Of a stretch of 64,000 bases of DNA, positions 1 through 10,848 are shown piece after piece. The translations under genes were made by a program, and so were the position numbers. The stretch is taken from the NCBI GenBank assembly GCA_022496185.1, contig WTXG01000079.1, positions 1-64,000 on the forward strand. The letters are read 5' to 3'. The notes beneath the pieces were generated by a model that did not search any database, had not been told where the DNA came from, and saw only the letters and a list, made by a program, of their open reading frames with translations. Position 1 is the stretch's first letter. Each line of letters begins with the position of its first letter. The DNA comes from Multifurca ochricompacta. Its lineage: Eukaryota; Basidiomycota; Agaricomycetes; Russulales; Russulaceae.

Positions 1-162
1 TGGGATGGCCTGGGCTGGATATCTGAAATGCATGATGCAAGTAAAAAACTTGCATGTGTTTAACACACACAACCCGTGGGTTACCTGTACCTGTAGCGAT
101 GGGTATGGGTACAGGTACAGGTACCAATGAAGATACCCGGGGGTTACCCCTGCTATTCACTA
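1..162 (-). mobile_element. End of a non-autonomous hAT element, cut by window start
   Basis: This is the terminal part of the same family as 1979-3414 and 24446-25873. It has the GCAAGTAAAAAACTTGC near-palindrome, clustered GGTACAGGTAC/GGTAACC subterminal motifs, and the terminus CTATTCACTA at 162. The flank from 163 on is gypsy RNase H sequence, so the element is inserted in gypsy L0. The expected 8-bp TSD (TCTTCACC, 163-170) cannot be confirmed because the other end is outside the window. No coding capacity is seen. Confidence 0.8.
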
Positions 163-475
163 TCTTCACCCAGTTGCATTTTATTCAGAGACCTTTTCAC
201 TGGCAGAATGCAACTACAATATCTGGGACAGGGAACTACTGGCTATTGTGAAAGCACTATGACACTGGCAACCTTATCTAGCTGGATCCCCACATAAAAC
301 CATCATCTACACTGATCACTCTAACCTTCTCTATTGGTGGGAACCCCACAAGATAAGTCAACATGTAGCATGAGAAGTGCTGGAACTCAAGGAATATAAC
401 TTCATATTGAAACATGTACCTGGAAGTTGAAATGCTTGTGCTGATGCCCTGTCTAGACCTGTCAATATGGATGAA
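163..475 (+). pseudogene. Gypsy L0 pol fragment: RNase H C-terminal part
   Basis: Translation gives [36 protein letters not shown]-like and ADALSRP-like motifs, the RNase H end of a Ty3/gypsy polyprotein. It has in-frame stops and is close to the same region of E1, E2 and E3. The reading continues at 1104-1182, at 11990-12767 and at 23875-24116, after the intervening insertions are removed. L0 is thus the oldest layer of the left half of the window. It is non-functional. Confidence 0.88.
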
Positions 476-1103
476 TGTGATGGTTCTTGTCACTGACACC
501 AGGGTGAAGGGTCATATGGACAATAACTTATTTTCTTTCTTTTTTTTGCTTTAACACTCCACATGACACATTAACTATCACATGACTTGCTTATGAAGGA
601 CTTATTATTCATCTGCTGACTGATTTGCTTACTGAGCCTACTTAGTTGCTTACAGATCAGTATTAGAGGGTGCAACCCCTCTCCTTTCTTTATCTTTCTG
701 GGGTATTCTACTGTACAACCATTAGACTACCTAGTGAACATTCTAGTAACTACCAGAAACAACCTTCATAGCACAGAATGTGTATATAAACCCCTAGTAG
801 ATCAGAGCAGGACTTTAAGTCTGTTCTTCTGTATTCAATACAGGTGCTTAGGACTCACTTCACTGAACTGAAAACCCCACTTGAACCTTCTAAGTTTGCA
901 CCTTAGAAGGACTTCAACCCCAGAGACTTGTGGCAGGACTTAGCATCACTGCTTGCCTTCACCTCACACGCATGCCCTTTGACTGGCACAACTTGACTTA
1001 GGTTGACTTGACCTAACTTGACTTTGACTTGATAGAGGCTCTTGAGCCTTGCCAGATGACTTGAACCTTGAACCTAGACACAGCAGCACACCTTGCTGTG
1101 ACA
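476..1103 (+). mobile_element. Solo LTR, family C
   Basis: This 628-bp sequence starts TGTGATGG and ends GCTGTGACA. It is flanked by the 5-bp TSD ATGAA (471-475 and 1104-1108). A TATATAAA-type box near 783 gives the orientation. The internal region of this family is not in the window; a second copy lies at 27214-28237. It interrupts gypsy L0 between RNase H and integrase. Confidence 0.85.
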
Positions 1104-1182
1104 ATGAAGGTGACAATGACAATGACAACATCACAGTACTACCTGAAGATGTTTTCACACACACTGTGGTTGTCAGCCTCCA
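1104..1182 (+). pseudogene. Gypsy L0 pol fragment: RNase H-integrase linker
   Basis: A short stretch encodes the NIVVLPEDVF-like linker seen in E1-E3, ending in VSLHD-like codons at CAGCCTCCA. It is bounded by solo LTR-C on the left and solo LTR-A on the right. The CTCCA at 1178-1182 is repeated at 11990-11994, where L0 resumes. Confidence 0.8.
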
Positions 1183-1372
1183 TGTTACAACCCTTGCATC
1201 TGCCCAGTCATCCAATTTTCTTTAATCTTCACAATGCAGACCCTTCTGTTCCACCTAGCTTGTCCTTTTTCATTGAATCCCCTTTGTACATTTATCCCCA
1301 AGGCCAATCCCTGTGACCTTTGTTGATGTCTGCTTACTCCATGTTTACTGCTGCTTGATCACCTCTTATCTC

Positions 1373-1883
1373 TGTTGTCACAGGATGTGTTTGGAGATGC
1401 TTCAGGCATCTAAGGTTCGCTTCAGCTGTAGATTAGATTAGATTAGATTCCGGAGTATCAGACTTTTTATGTTATCTTTATTACATTTTTTCTCACCTTA
1501 CTCAGCTGATTAGTGATGGACTTAGTAATGTGCAGTATAGCACATGATTCTCCTTTGGCCAATGGCCTTTATCCCTCTTGTTTATTGACCAGCACTTGTG
1601 GACTTATTCCCAGTGCACACAGACCATTTCCCCTGGCCCCCATGGGTATATAAGGGTGTCTGTTTCGTCTCTTACACTTCAGAGTTCCTTCTACCTCTGA
1701 AGTGTAAGTCCCATTTACTCTACTCTCTACTTCCTTTAGACTAATGCTTCTTATAGTACTTGTCTTTTCTAGGTCAGTAGTGTAGTAATATAGAGTTCCT
1801 TCTACCTCTGAAGTTACTTGTCTTTTCTAGCCTAACACGCTACTAACCACAGTCAGTATAACCAGCAGCATGATTGTTTGACA
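1373..1883 (+). mobile_element. Solo LTR, family E (LTR of copia-1)
   Basis: 511 bp, TGTTGTCACAGG to GATTGTTTGACA, with TSD ATCTC (1368-1372, 1884-1888). It carries a (GATTA)n-like tract, a TATATAAGGGTGTC box near 1647, and just downstream an ACACTTCAGAG...CTCTGAAGTGT stem-loop (1674-1705), repeated in shorter form at about 1792-1814. The same LTR is at 26374-26883 and, truncated, at 34140-34412 as the 3' LTR of copia-1. Confidence 0.9.
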
Positions 1884-1978
1884 ATCTCTTATCCCTTATC
1901 TCTAAGACCAGACACTTACTTAATCCCCTATCAGAAGCCAGGCTTTACACCATCTGCTTTTGTATATTTGGGCCCACT

Positions 1979-3414
1979 TAGTGAATAGCAGGGGTAACCC
2001 CCGGGTATCTTCATTGGTACCCATACCCATACCCATACCCATCGCTACGGGTACAGGTAACCTGCAGGTAACCCGCAGGTTACCTGTGTAAATGCGTGCA
2101 AGTTTTTTGCTTGCATCGCGCATTTCAGATAACCAGCCCAGGCCATCCCGGTCAAGGAGATACACAACGCATTCATTTGTGGCTACTCAGGATCCTTCAA
2201 AGATTCCTGTTTTATATTCATAAGATTAAGATAATTCATTATTCTATTGTTGTTTTATTATTCTGGTTTCAATTTTATACAAGCGCAACTAAAATCCACC
2301 CCAATATACAAAGATGATTAGATAGATGTTATAGAACATTGATGAAAAGCCTGTCAGATAACCACATAGAATGCAAAAATAATTGACAAATGCATAGTGA
2401 TTGGCAGGGGTAACCCCTGGATATTTGTTTTGATACCCAGGTTACCCATAAAATGAAACGCGTGCAAGTTCTTTACTTGCATCGCGCATTTCGGACACCC
2501 AGCCCGGTCCATCCCGGTCAAGGAGATACGCACTTGGATACAACGCGTTCATTTGTGGCTACTCAGGATCCCTCAATAATTGATGATTTATGTTCAGAAG
2601 ATTAAGTTTATTCTTTATTTACATTATTATTTTATTTCATTTTGTGGAACAGGCATGGCACAGGCTTGTACTTTAGATGTACTATATCAGCTACTAGATT
2701 AAATGAACGCGTTATCTCGTTATCTCGTTTAATGATGTAATTTGATCATATGTCAGATCTTAGATGTATATTCTATGTATCTAATTAATTTGTGAACGCG
2801 TTTCTGTTGTGTTATCTATGTGTGATCACAATCTTGTCAGACCAATGGAAAATCAAAGCCATGATTGTTAAGTCAACCTTCCTTAATAGGAAGGAGATCA
2901 GACCAATATGCTGGTCCATGCAATGCAATGTAGTCGCTGCTCTATGCAGCCTGTGGATACATGTGGGCCTTGTTTCAGTAAAATAAATTGATAATTAGAT
3001 TATAGAATAGTCTAAAGTAGTCTAGAGTGTATTTTAGATAGTGCCAGACTGGCAGAATTGATCGTGCATTAATAAAACAGTTGCATCATGATTTTCAAGA
3101 GAGTGGATCACTGATAACACTTTTATTTTACATCGCACTGTTGATCTGCTTGATATTTCATAGGATAACACTAGAATATATTTACAGAAACCCTGTAGCA
3201 TACATCAAATTTAATCTTGTCATTTGTTTGCTACAGATGTATTTTATCATTACATTTCTGCTGATCTTGTCAATGACTGATGACCACTTATACCCGCCAA
3301 ACCCGCTGTGCAGGTACAGGTTTCTGGCAGGTTGGGAGTTGTATACCTGTACCCATACCTGTCAAAACCCGCGGTGCTTACCCGCATGGGTATGAAAACC
3401 CTTGCTGATCCCTA
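1979..3414. mobile_element. Non-autonomous hAT element, 1436 bp, copy 1
   Basis: Ends are TAGTGAATAGCAGGGG and ...GCTGATCCCTA, with 8-bp TSD GGCCCACT (1971-1978, 3415-3422). The interrupted site is seen intact in a homologous LTR-A near 63295. Subterminal regions are dense in GGTACC/GGGTAACC motifs. The left-end module (about 230 bp, with an AAGTnnTTnnCTTGCAT near-palindrome) recurs inside at about 2395-2570, so the element has a duplicated head. No transposase is present. The twin copy is 24446-25873, inverted. Confidence 0.92.
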
Positions 3415-3470
3415 GGCCCACTTGACTCTGTGATTCTTATCTTATAGATGCTTGCTAGATTACATATATA

Positions 3471-4386
3471 CAGTAACCCACAAAACTGTTCCAATGTTTG
3501 GCCATCCTGAAGAGATTGACCCACCATACAATGAGAATAATTTCCAAAATTAGTAGAAATTAATAGATGATAGTATAGCATCTAAGCTTCAATTAGAGCC
3601 TATCCTGATGTCAATTGAGTCAGTGGTGCATGATATATAAAATGGTTTTTGTAGCAATGTCATTAGAATGGTTTTGTGGCCTATTGCACTTATGATGGAA
3701 CAGGGGTGTATGATATGGGAGGGGCCAGGTATGGCTTGAAAATTTGATGGGAGGATGGACAGGCATTGTATGTTGATAGAGGAACCCATTAACAACTTCT
3801 GAAGTGCTCCAGTCACTTCCACATCTGTGTCTGCCCTGCCAGAGGAGATAAGGCAACCAGCATGCTGAGCATTTCTCTCTGTCAGCCTCCTTGGTCTCCC
3901 TCCATTTGACTTGGGATGGTAAGGGCAGTATTTATGACACATCTGGAGATGATAACAGTGCCATGGCCAGTCATTGTTGACACTTCACAGGCAGATTTGC
4001 CTGAAGTGAGGAGGGAGATGATGTGAGTCCTTTTAGGCAGCAGAGAGGGCATGCATGGTAAGAAGCAAGTGTTGTTGATGATTATTTGGTGTATGTTTAA
4101 CTTATTAAACATTGTCACATGACTGTCAATGCATTTGCATGACCACCAGATACTGGTTTTGTCATCTCACATGTTGGCCACAAAACTGTTCCAATGATAA
4201 TGCCTCACAAAACATTTTATATATCATGAACCACTGATCCAATTGACATTATTATAGGCTCTACTTGATGCTTAGATGCTACACTATCCTCTACCAATTT
4301 CTACTAATTTTGGAAAGTATTCTCATTGTGTGGTAGGTCAATCTCTTCAGGATGGCCAAACATTGGAACAGTTTTGTGGGTTACTG
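3471..4386 (-). mobile_element. Tc1-like element T1, internally deleted, copy A
   Basis: 916 bp with terminal inverted repeats starting CAGTAACCCACAAAACTG and flanking TA dinucleotides (3469-3470, 4387-4388). It is nearly identical to 51384-52298. It keeps only the N-terminal transposase part and has no DDE domain. The insertion is in the TATATAAGTC promoter motif of LTR-A. Confidence 0.9.
3589..4118 (-). pseudogene. Tc1-like transposase N-terminal remnant (paired-type HTH)
   Basis: Two overlapping frames. The upstream one contains KRTHIISLLTSGKSACEVS, the helix-turn-helix start of Tc1 transposases. The downstream one contains GRPRRLTERNAQHA and LISSGRADTDVEVT, the GRPRxLT linker and second HTH. 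The frames do not join, so either a frameshift or a lost intron separates them. Downstream the reading loses similarity before any DDE motif. The same structure occurs in the second copy (about 51502-51980), so the deletion predates amplification. It would be mobilised only in trans. Confidence 0.75.
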
Positions 4387-6054
4387 TAAGTCTGCTGTAT
4401 CTACACTGTAGACCTCAGACTTGACTTATTGAATACATTGGTGTTTGTCTTTTGGACAGTCCCCTTGGACCTTGACTTAGTTGTCTCAGTGCTTTTGGCA
4501 CTTTCCACTTAACATTGTCTTTGTCATGAACTGACACCCTAGAGACCTCCTGACCCCCTAGAAATCTCTGGACACTCCCAGAAACCCTGCAGAACCCTCA
4601 TAAATGAAGATAACCCTAGATTAAGACCAGAAGGAGGCTGGTCCAGACCAGGGCTGGACTCCTGCCAAATTGGAGAGGTGTGGGAAGAGTACTAACAAGC
4701 CCCCACAAACACCTAAACAGCAGTCCACAAACTGCAGACTGTGGACTGTGGATTTCTTAGCCCAAAAGTGGGGCTATTCTCATTGGTGGATAGTGGGGAG
4801 TTAGAGCGAAATTAACCTCCCCTAAAGTAGTGCACAGACCAAAGTCCCAGTTGTAATTATGTATATAAACCCTTTTGGAATAGAATGGACAGCTCCAGAT
4901 AGGGTTTAAAGGTTCAGTTAACTTAACTGAAAAAAGACTGGGACCAAACCAGACTGAACTGAAAAAAGACCAAAAAATGGTCCTGGTTAAGGCATTTTCA
5001 CTTCATGCAGTTAACCAGTCTTACATCTTCAAGCATCCCAAAAGACTGATAAAAACCCAGTCTTAACCGGTCTTAACTGGTCTTTTTATGTCATTTTATT
5101 CATAATGCCTTTGCTGTAATATAATGCTGTCATATAATGTAGATAACATGAAAGAAGCCTGTTGAAAACTGCACAGAATGTGGATATTGATTCATTTTTG
5201 CATTTTTAAGACTTGAGGCAATCAGATGCATTCAAAATTGCTTATACAGAAATAATATTCATATAACTAGTATCCTACAAAATTTCAAGTCAGATCATGT
5301 GTCTGATCTTAAATGAGACAAGAATCAGTTGTGTTATCTATGCAAACACAAAAAAATGCAAAAAAAATGCAAAATGCAGGGCATGCTGATTGGACTGTGC
5401 ATTACCTTCCTATCTAGGAAGGTAGGCTTAAGAATGCATGCATGCATGTCATCAGTACAGAGATGCCGGAATCGGTCCAGCATAATTTAGATCATGTGTT
5501 CACAATTACAATTATTTAATTAGTACATCTCAGATCAAATCACATCATCTGCTCATTTAATTTAATAGCTGATATAGCACATCAAATGTATATAGCTTCT
5601 ATAATAAAGTAGTTGCTATCACTCTATTGAAAGCATCTAACAAGGTGAGATAGTTAGTAGTATTGTAGTATCTAAATACAAGCCTGCACCATGCTGGTTC
5701 CACAACACACACATTCAGGGCAGCTCTAATGGCTCAAATGTGCATCTGGAACACCTATGACTTCAATAAACTATGACTTCATGACTATAGCACTCTATAT
5801 TTTTGACATAGTTACAAATCTTTGTGCTTAAGGACTCCTAAACACTCAGGACAGACATGTTTCAAGTCACACACACGCATTGTTAAGCCTACCTTCCTAT
5901 TTAGGAAGGTGATGCATCAATTTGCTTTTTTTCGCATTTTTTCACATCTCTATAGATTCCTTGAATGTCATCTCCATGGGACAGCTAGTATGATCATATT
6001 TGTTGTTACTATGTGGCAATGATTGTAGAACAAAATATATTATATATGCCTAAC

Positions 6055-9000
6055 TCAGAAACATGTTACAAACTCATCTGCGGCTGTTTCCCACTCCTGA
6101 TGCTCCCTATCTAAAATCAACAGATCTTTGAATTCCTTCATTTTGTGGTCAAATACTTCTTCCACCTGAGCTGAGTTCCAAGCAGCAAGGTCTCCAATAT
6201 TATTCCTCCAGGTAAATTTCATGACTTGAAGCTCTTCAAAATGCGCAGCACCTAATTGAGCATGGCACTTTGTGGCAATTTCACCACCAGCAGAGAAAAG
6301 GCGCTTGCATGGGACAGATGATGCCTGACAAGCAAGGTAATCAATAGCAATCTGTTGAAGAGTGGGGTAAGTGTGCCTGTTGTTCTGTAAACAGTATTTA
6401 TGTCTGATTTATAGGACATCATAGAATAACATACCTGCCACCATTCGACAATGTCAGTGTCCTTGGTTACATCAGAGGGCAAGTCCTTGAGATATTGCTC
6501 TAACTCTGCCTGCCATTCATGGTTCAAGTCCTGACTAGCTATCAATGCTAGGTGATGGCAGTCATATTCCAACAAGAGTGAGTCATTGCTTTCTAGGAGT
6601 TCAATATTTGCTGCTGGCTTGTGAGTTGACACTTTTCTTTGACTCTTCCAGTATTGCTCCATCTATCATATCAAAGCATGTCAGTAGAGCAGAGCAGTGT
6701 GAAAGTATATAACATACTGTATTCTCAAGTATCTGATGCGCCTCATCTTGCCAATTCTTTGTGTGCTGATTTCCAGCCCTATGTTCTGCTTCTTGTTCTT
6801 CAGCACCACCCCATGTGAGCTTGATGTATGCAAGTTTGAAGTATGGATGCAATACTAGATAGAGAAGATTAGCTTAAGAGATAATTTGAACATATCCTAC
6901 TCACCAAGTGCCAAAATGTATGCAGGTTTCCTGTCAAACCATGAGTAATACTTGTTTAGCTTTTCCAGTCCATCATTGATTGCAGTTTGATATTTTTTGA
7001 ACTGAGGGTTGTCACATTTTGCTTCCCAAGCTGTCTGAAGTTCTTCAATTGCAAGAAGTGCTCACCACAGGGTCAGATGCTTTTCAGCAGAGAAGTATTG
7101 CTGTATTCTATTAGAATCCTGTCAAGTGAGAAGATCAGTAACAATGAGAATGATCAGTTACAATTATGTACTGCAATAATTTCCACTGCTTTCATAACGC
7201 ATTCCCAGTCTTGTTCAGTAAACATGAAGGCAGACCATGGGATGTGTTTTACAACCCAGCCATCACATCAAATGGTGGTGATAGGACCATAGCGATGGTC
7301 GGCACTTGCAACAAAGAGATTGATAGGCTATATAAGAGGGTAAGTTAGTTGAGAAAGGGTAATGGCAATATGATGCACTGTACCTGGTGAAGTTTGTGAG
7401 ACCTACTCAGCATGTGATAAGCAGTGCCCCATCTGACATTGCTGTGAAGTGGAATGTTGAGGGGATTTGGAATGCTGCATTCAATCTGAAGCTTGTCAAA
7501 GGCTTCAATGCGTTGCCCTGATGACTGAATCTGATGTGATATGTTAGAAGTGTGTTGACCAGGAGACAGATGGCATGAAGGACAAACCTTGATTGCCAGG
7601 GTTCGAATAGATGCAATAATGTCCAGTGATCCACTAAGCACACAGTTATTGGACAGGGATGGGTCATATTCCCAAATTGCAGTGGCTGTTTCTATGGCTG
7701 CGATCCTAGTGATATGGTCCATGACATCAATGTTTGTGAGATTGACAACATGAGATAAGCAACTGATGATTTGCAGCATTAATGATAACAGTATGTTGAG
7801 GAAGCAGGTACTTATGGCAACTGATTCTCATCTGCAGACCAGATGGGCAGCTTGCATTGCTTGTGGATGGCTTCGATAGTTTCACACTTGCTTGTATTGT
7901 TTGACGCGTTGTCGAGGGTGACAGTGAGGAGCTAGTTAGATGATCAGATAAGGTGTTGAATTGACTCAGATATCAGCTCACCTTTGATCATTTGCCATTA
8001 ATTATCCCAATATGATTGCATACACCCACAAAGTACCATCCCAAGTTCTCTCCACTATGTCCACCTGATATCATTTGGAACCCAATAACTTCAGAGTGCA
8101 TGTTCCATTTTTCACCATCCACCTCGATCCAGTGCACAGTCACCCCAAGAAAACCCGCTTTGGTTGTGTTGACTGTCCATCCATCTGCAGTGGCAGAGAT
8201 CAAGCCTGGGGCTTTCTGTAACGCAATGGCAGTAAGTCTAACTTGCTCTTATCTAACAAACTGTTAATCACCTCAATATCTGCCTTCAGTTCCCTCAACT
8301 GTTGGACAAACTTGTTATGCAAGTGCTTTACAACATCATTAGTTGTTGGAAGGTCATATGAAATGGTTTGGGGCCTCATTGCAACTAGACAGTTTTGGAA
8401 TGCTGTTTTGCTCACCACAGCCAGAGACTATGCACAATATTCAGTAGTGTCAAACCAGATTGGCTACATACTCACCTGATCATCAATAGCAATGAATTTA
8501 GTCATGGCATGCAGTAGATTCTCACATGTAAATGAAACTGGAGTGCTACCTTTGACAATGAAGTCTAGCATTCTCTGCTTTGGGCTGGGCTTCTTTCCTT
8601 TCTGTGACTCTTCCATCTCTTTCCAGATCAAACATGGGATTGCCCAGTGCTGCTCAGTTATATTTGCTTCCTTACATAGAGTTTTATACAGATCATAATG
8701 CTTTCGAATGTGGGCACAACATGAGGAGTTCCCACCTGTGTGGAATGCCTTTCACTTTCCCTCCATGGCAATGAACTCTGTATCATTTCTTATCACAGGT
8801 GAGTTTATGTCATTAACAATTAGAAAATCAATAACATACCTGCATGGATTACACCATCATCCCAGCACTGTGCTAACCTCCCCATCTTTCAAAGTGAATT
8901 GAACCCTTACTCTGTCAGAGAATATAAGTAGAAGGTCTCTTGTTTTTTCCTTTTGTGTATTGACTTGTGCAGGAATGGATATATTGTGATGTTCATCCAT

Positions 9001-9092
9001 TCCATCAGACTCCTTGCATACATTAATTAATATTATTCACCAGTCAAACACAAAGCTACATACCTCATTCTTGCTTTGCAGATCACCATGTG

Positions 9093-9133
<41 letters not shown>

Positions 9134-9528
9134 AGGACATTGACATCCATGTCACTGTCATCATCCTGTACTTCTTGTTGCAAGTGCTTCTGTTGCTTTT
9201 GAGTGCGCTCCTTATCTGATTCATCTGATGATGATAACTCTATGGGCTGTTTGGATCGAGCTCCTGGAACCTTTTTCTCTTGTTGCTTTTGTGTGAGTGC
9301 CTTAGACTGTGATGCTTGCTTGGATCTCATTGCAGATTTCATCCTAGTTGCTATGCTAGTAGATACAAGAATTGATGTATTACTGTAAGACAGACAGTGT
9401 TTGGTGTTTGGTAGTTTGTTTGTGCTTGGTAACCATTTGTCCACCTGTGATACTTTTGCTCTTGCTCCAACACTCAGACTTTTCATTTTGTTGCAATTCA
9501 AATTACCACTACCATCCACTCCAAACAT
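6055..9528 (-). pseudogene. hAT1 transposase, multi-exon, lightly degraded
   Basis: In order: an N-terminal low-complexity part with Ser-rich and poly-Asp segments (exon 9528 to about 9064); a BED-type zinc-finger region after WCNPCR and AHIRKHYDLY (about 8900-8700); IWKEMEE and DNQNFQNCL-like sequence; the RNase H-like core around SATADGWTVNTTKAGFLGVT (about 8190); LDNASNN (about 7910); CLSHVVNLTNIDVM (about 7760); HSNVRWGTAYHML (about 7440); KLAYIKLTWGGAEEQEAE (about 6830); and the C-terminal dimerisation domain YPTLQQIAIDYLA...CKRLFSAGGE (about 6370). Short introns with GTATGT donors follow 9064, 8840 and 6435. At least two TGA codons (after STVLG; after INGK) break the exons. The last exon runs open to TGA at 6055-6057. 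Exon ends are my estimates. Confidence 0.82.
9092..9133. repeat. (CAT/ATG)n microsatellite
   Basis: Fourteen or so ATC/TCA units in a row. On the minus strand they are GAT codons forming a run of about 13 Asp in the N-terminal part of the hAT1 transposase. Confidence 0.9.
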
Positions 9529-9545
9529 GGTCTATATGTCTCACA

Positions 9546-9650
9546 CACACCGATAAATTCAACAGGGCACTTGTTGAGACCTGGAAAGGTGACATGGACG
9601 ACCTTATCATATTTGTATGTTTCAGTCTTGTCACAGCCATTATCAGCACT
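9546..9650 (+). pseudogene. Captured DUF6535-like fragment in hAT1
   Basis: The plus-strand reading DKFNRALVETWKGDMDDLII followed by FVCFSLVTAI resembles the start of DUF6535 membrane proteins of basidiomycetes (Asp-Met-Asp then a hydrophobic segment). Only about 30 residues are present, and the sequence then runs into the RRB1-like fragment. It lies inside hAT1, upstream of and antisense to the transposase. The identification rests on recall of the family pattern; other membrane proteins are possible. Confidence 0.5.
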
Positions 9651-9675
9651 AATAATCCTGCTCCAGCCCAACCAC

Positions 9676-10848
9676 CAGGTCAGCTGAAGAGATGCAGGCT
9701 GATGCTGCAAAGAACAAGAAGCTGACAGTCTTCAAGATGACACAGCTGCACAAAACACAAAAAGATGGAGGTGCACTGTCCATGTCTCACCATTGACTAT
9801 GCTTTGGTAGGTGTTGCCCACATTGTCAGAGTGATGACAATGATAGCAATGATGACAATGATGATGATGATGACAATTACAACCTGGAAGAAGACTCCAT
9901 TCTCCATTATGTTGTGAGCTGGGCTGAGACTGGCTCAACAGCACCACCGCCAACCTCTGTCACACCAACAAATTGACCAACCTCCTCCTCACCTCCACCC
10001 TCTTCAACCATCTCTACCTCAAGCCCTTTTCCCAAACAGTCTACCTCATCAACACAGCAGCTGAATACCCCAGTGCCAGGCTCATCATTGACTGGACAAA
10101 CTGCAACTTTGCTTTCAACCAAGGAACGTGGGGTCTATGTCAGTGTGGACAGGGTGGGCTTGGGCTTGCAAGTGCATCAGAGGAAGACAATTAAGAGGTC
10201 AATCAACACCTGGATGGAGGATGGATTCCCAAGGTGTGTCCACCCATGCATGTGCTCAACACTCCCGAACATGGGGTCTACGTCAGCATGGACAGGGTGG
10301 GCTTGGGCTTGCAAGTGCATTGGAGGAAGACGATTAAGAGGTCAATCAACACTTGGATGGAGGATGGATTCCTGAGGTGCATCCACCCATGCATGCACTT
10401 GACACTCCCGAACGTGGGGTCTACATCAGCATGGACAGGGTGGGCTTGGGCTTGCAAGTGCGTCGGAGGAAGACAATTAAGAGGTCAATCAACACCTGGA
10501 TGGAGGACAGATTCCCAAGGTGCATCCACCCATGCATGCACTTGACACTCCCAGTGCATGATAGACCATCGATACTCATAGATGTGCTGAGGGCTTTGCA
10601 ATGGACTGGGCTGCTATCAAGGTATGGGATTTGTGAAGCATAAATAAGCATGGGTGAGTAACAGGGCATGACTTGGCTTTGTGTGACTAATGCTTGCTTC
10701 AACCAGGACCACTGCACCAGGTCTCAAACCTGTTGCATCCTTCACATGGCATCACACGCCCATCACATCCATCAAATGGCACCCTACAGAGGATTCAATC
10801 CTTGCAACATCTGGAGCAGAAAGTCAAGTCAAGGTTTGGGTACACTAG
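9676..10848 (+). pseudogene. Captured RRB1/GRWD1-like WD40 gene fragments in hAT1
   Basis: Pieces match ribosome-assembly WD40 protein Rrb1/GRWD1 in the right order. They are QADAAKNKKLTVFKMTQLHK (about 9690), an acidic stretch then NLEEDSIL (about 9880), VVSWAETG (about 9915), EGFAMDW fused to IKVWDL (about 10590), and GLKPVASFTWHHTPITSIKW plus HPTEDSILATSGA (about 10710-10830), ending at TAG 10846-10848. The second and last pieces correspond to the GTQAE...LH and ASGADxQ segments of the family. A 143-bp tandem repeat interrupts the middle. Frames change and large parts are missing, so no functional protein is expected. It is a host gene copy carried by the hAT, not a resident gene. Confidence 0.72.
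10124..10552. repeat. Tandem repeat, 143-bp period, three units
   Basis: Recognisable by GGACAGGGTGGGCTTGGG at 10147, 10290 and 10433, an exact 143-bp spacing. Because 143 is not a multiple of three, each unit presents the same peptides in a different frame, so the expansion happened after any coding use. It lies inside the captured RRB1-like sequence in hAT1. I do not recognise the unit. Confidence 0.92.

Noticed and set aside
1..162. Telomere-like GGGTAACC/GGTACAGGT repeats at the window start (also 1980-2090, 36733-36840)
   Set aside because: No TTAGGG array; the same repeats sit at the ends of hAT elements with exact TSDs, so they are subterminal transposon motifs.
9014..9202. Ser-rich plus-strand frame
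   Set aside because: Antisense of the poly-Asp microsatellite in the hAT1 transposase.
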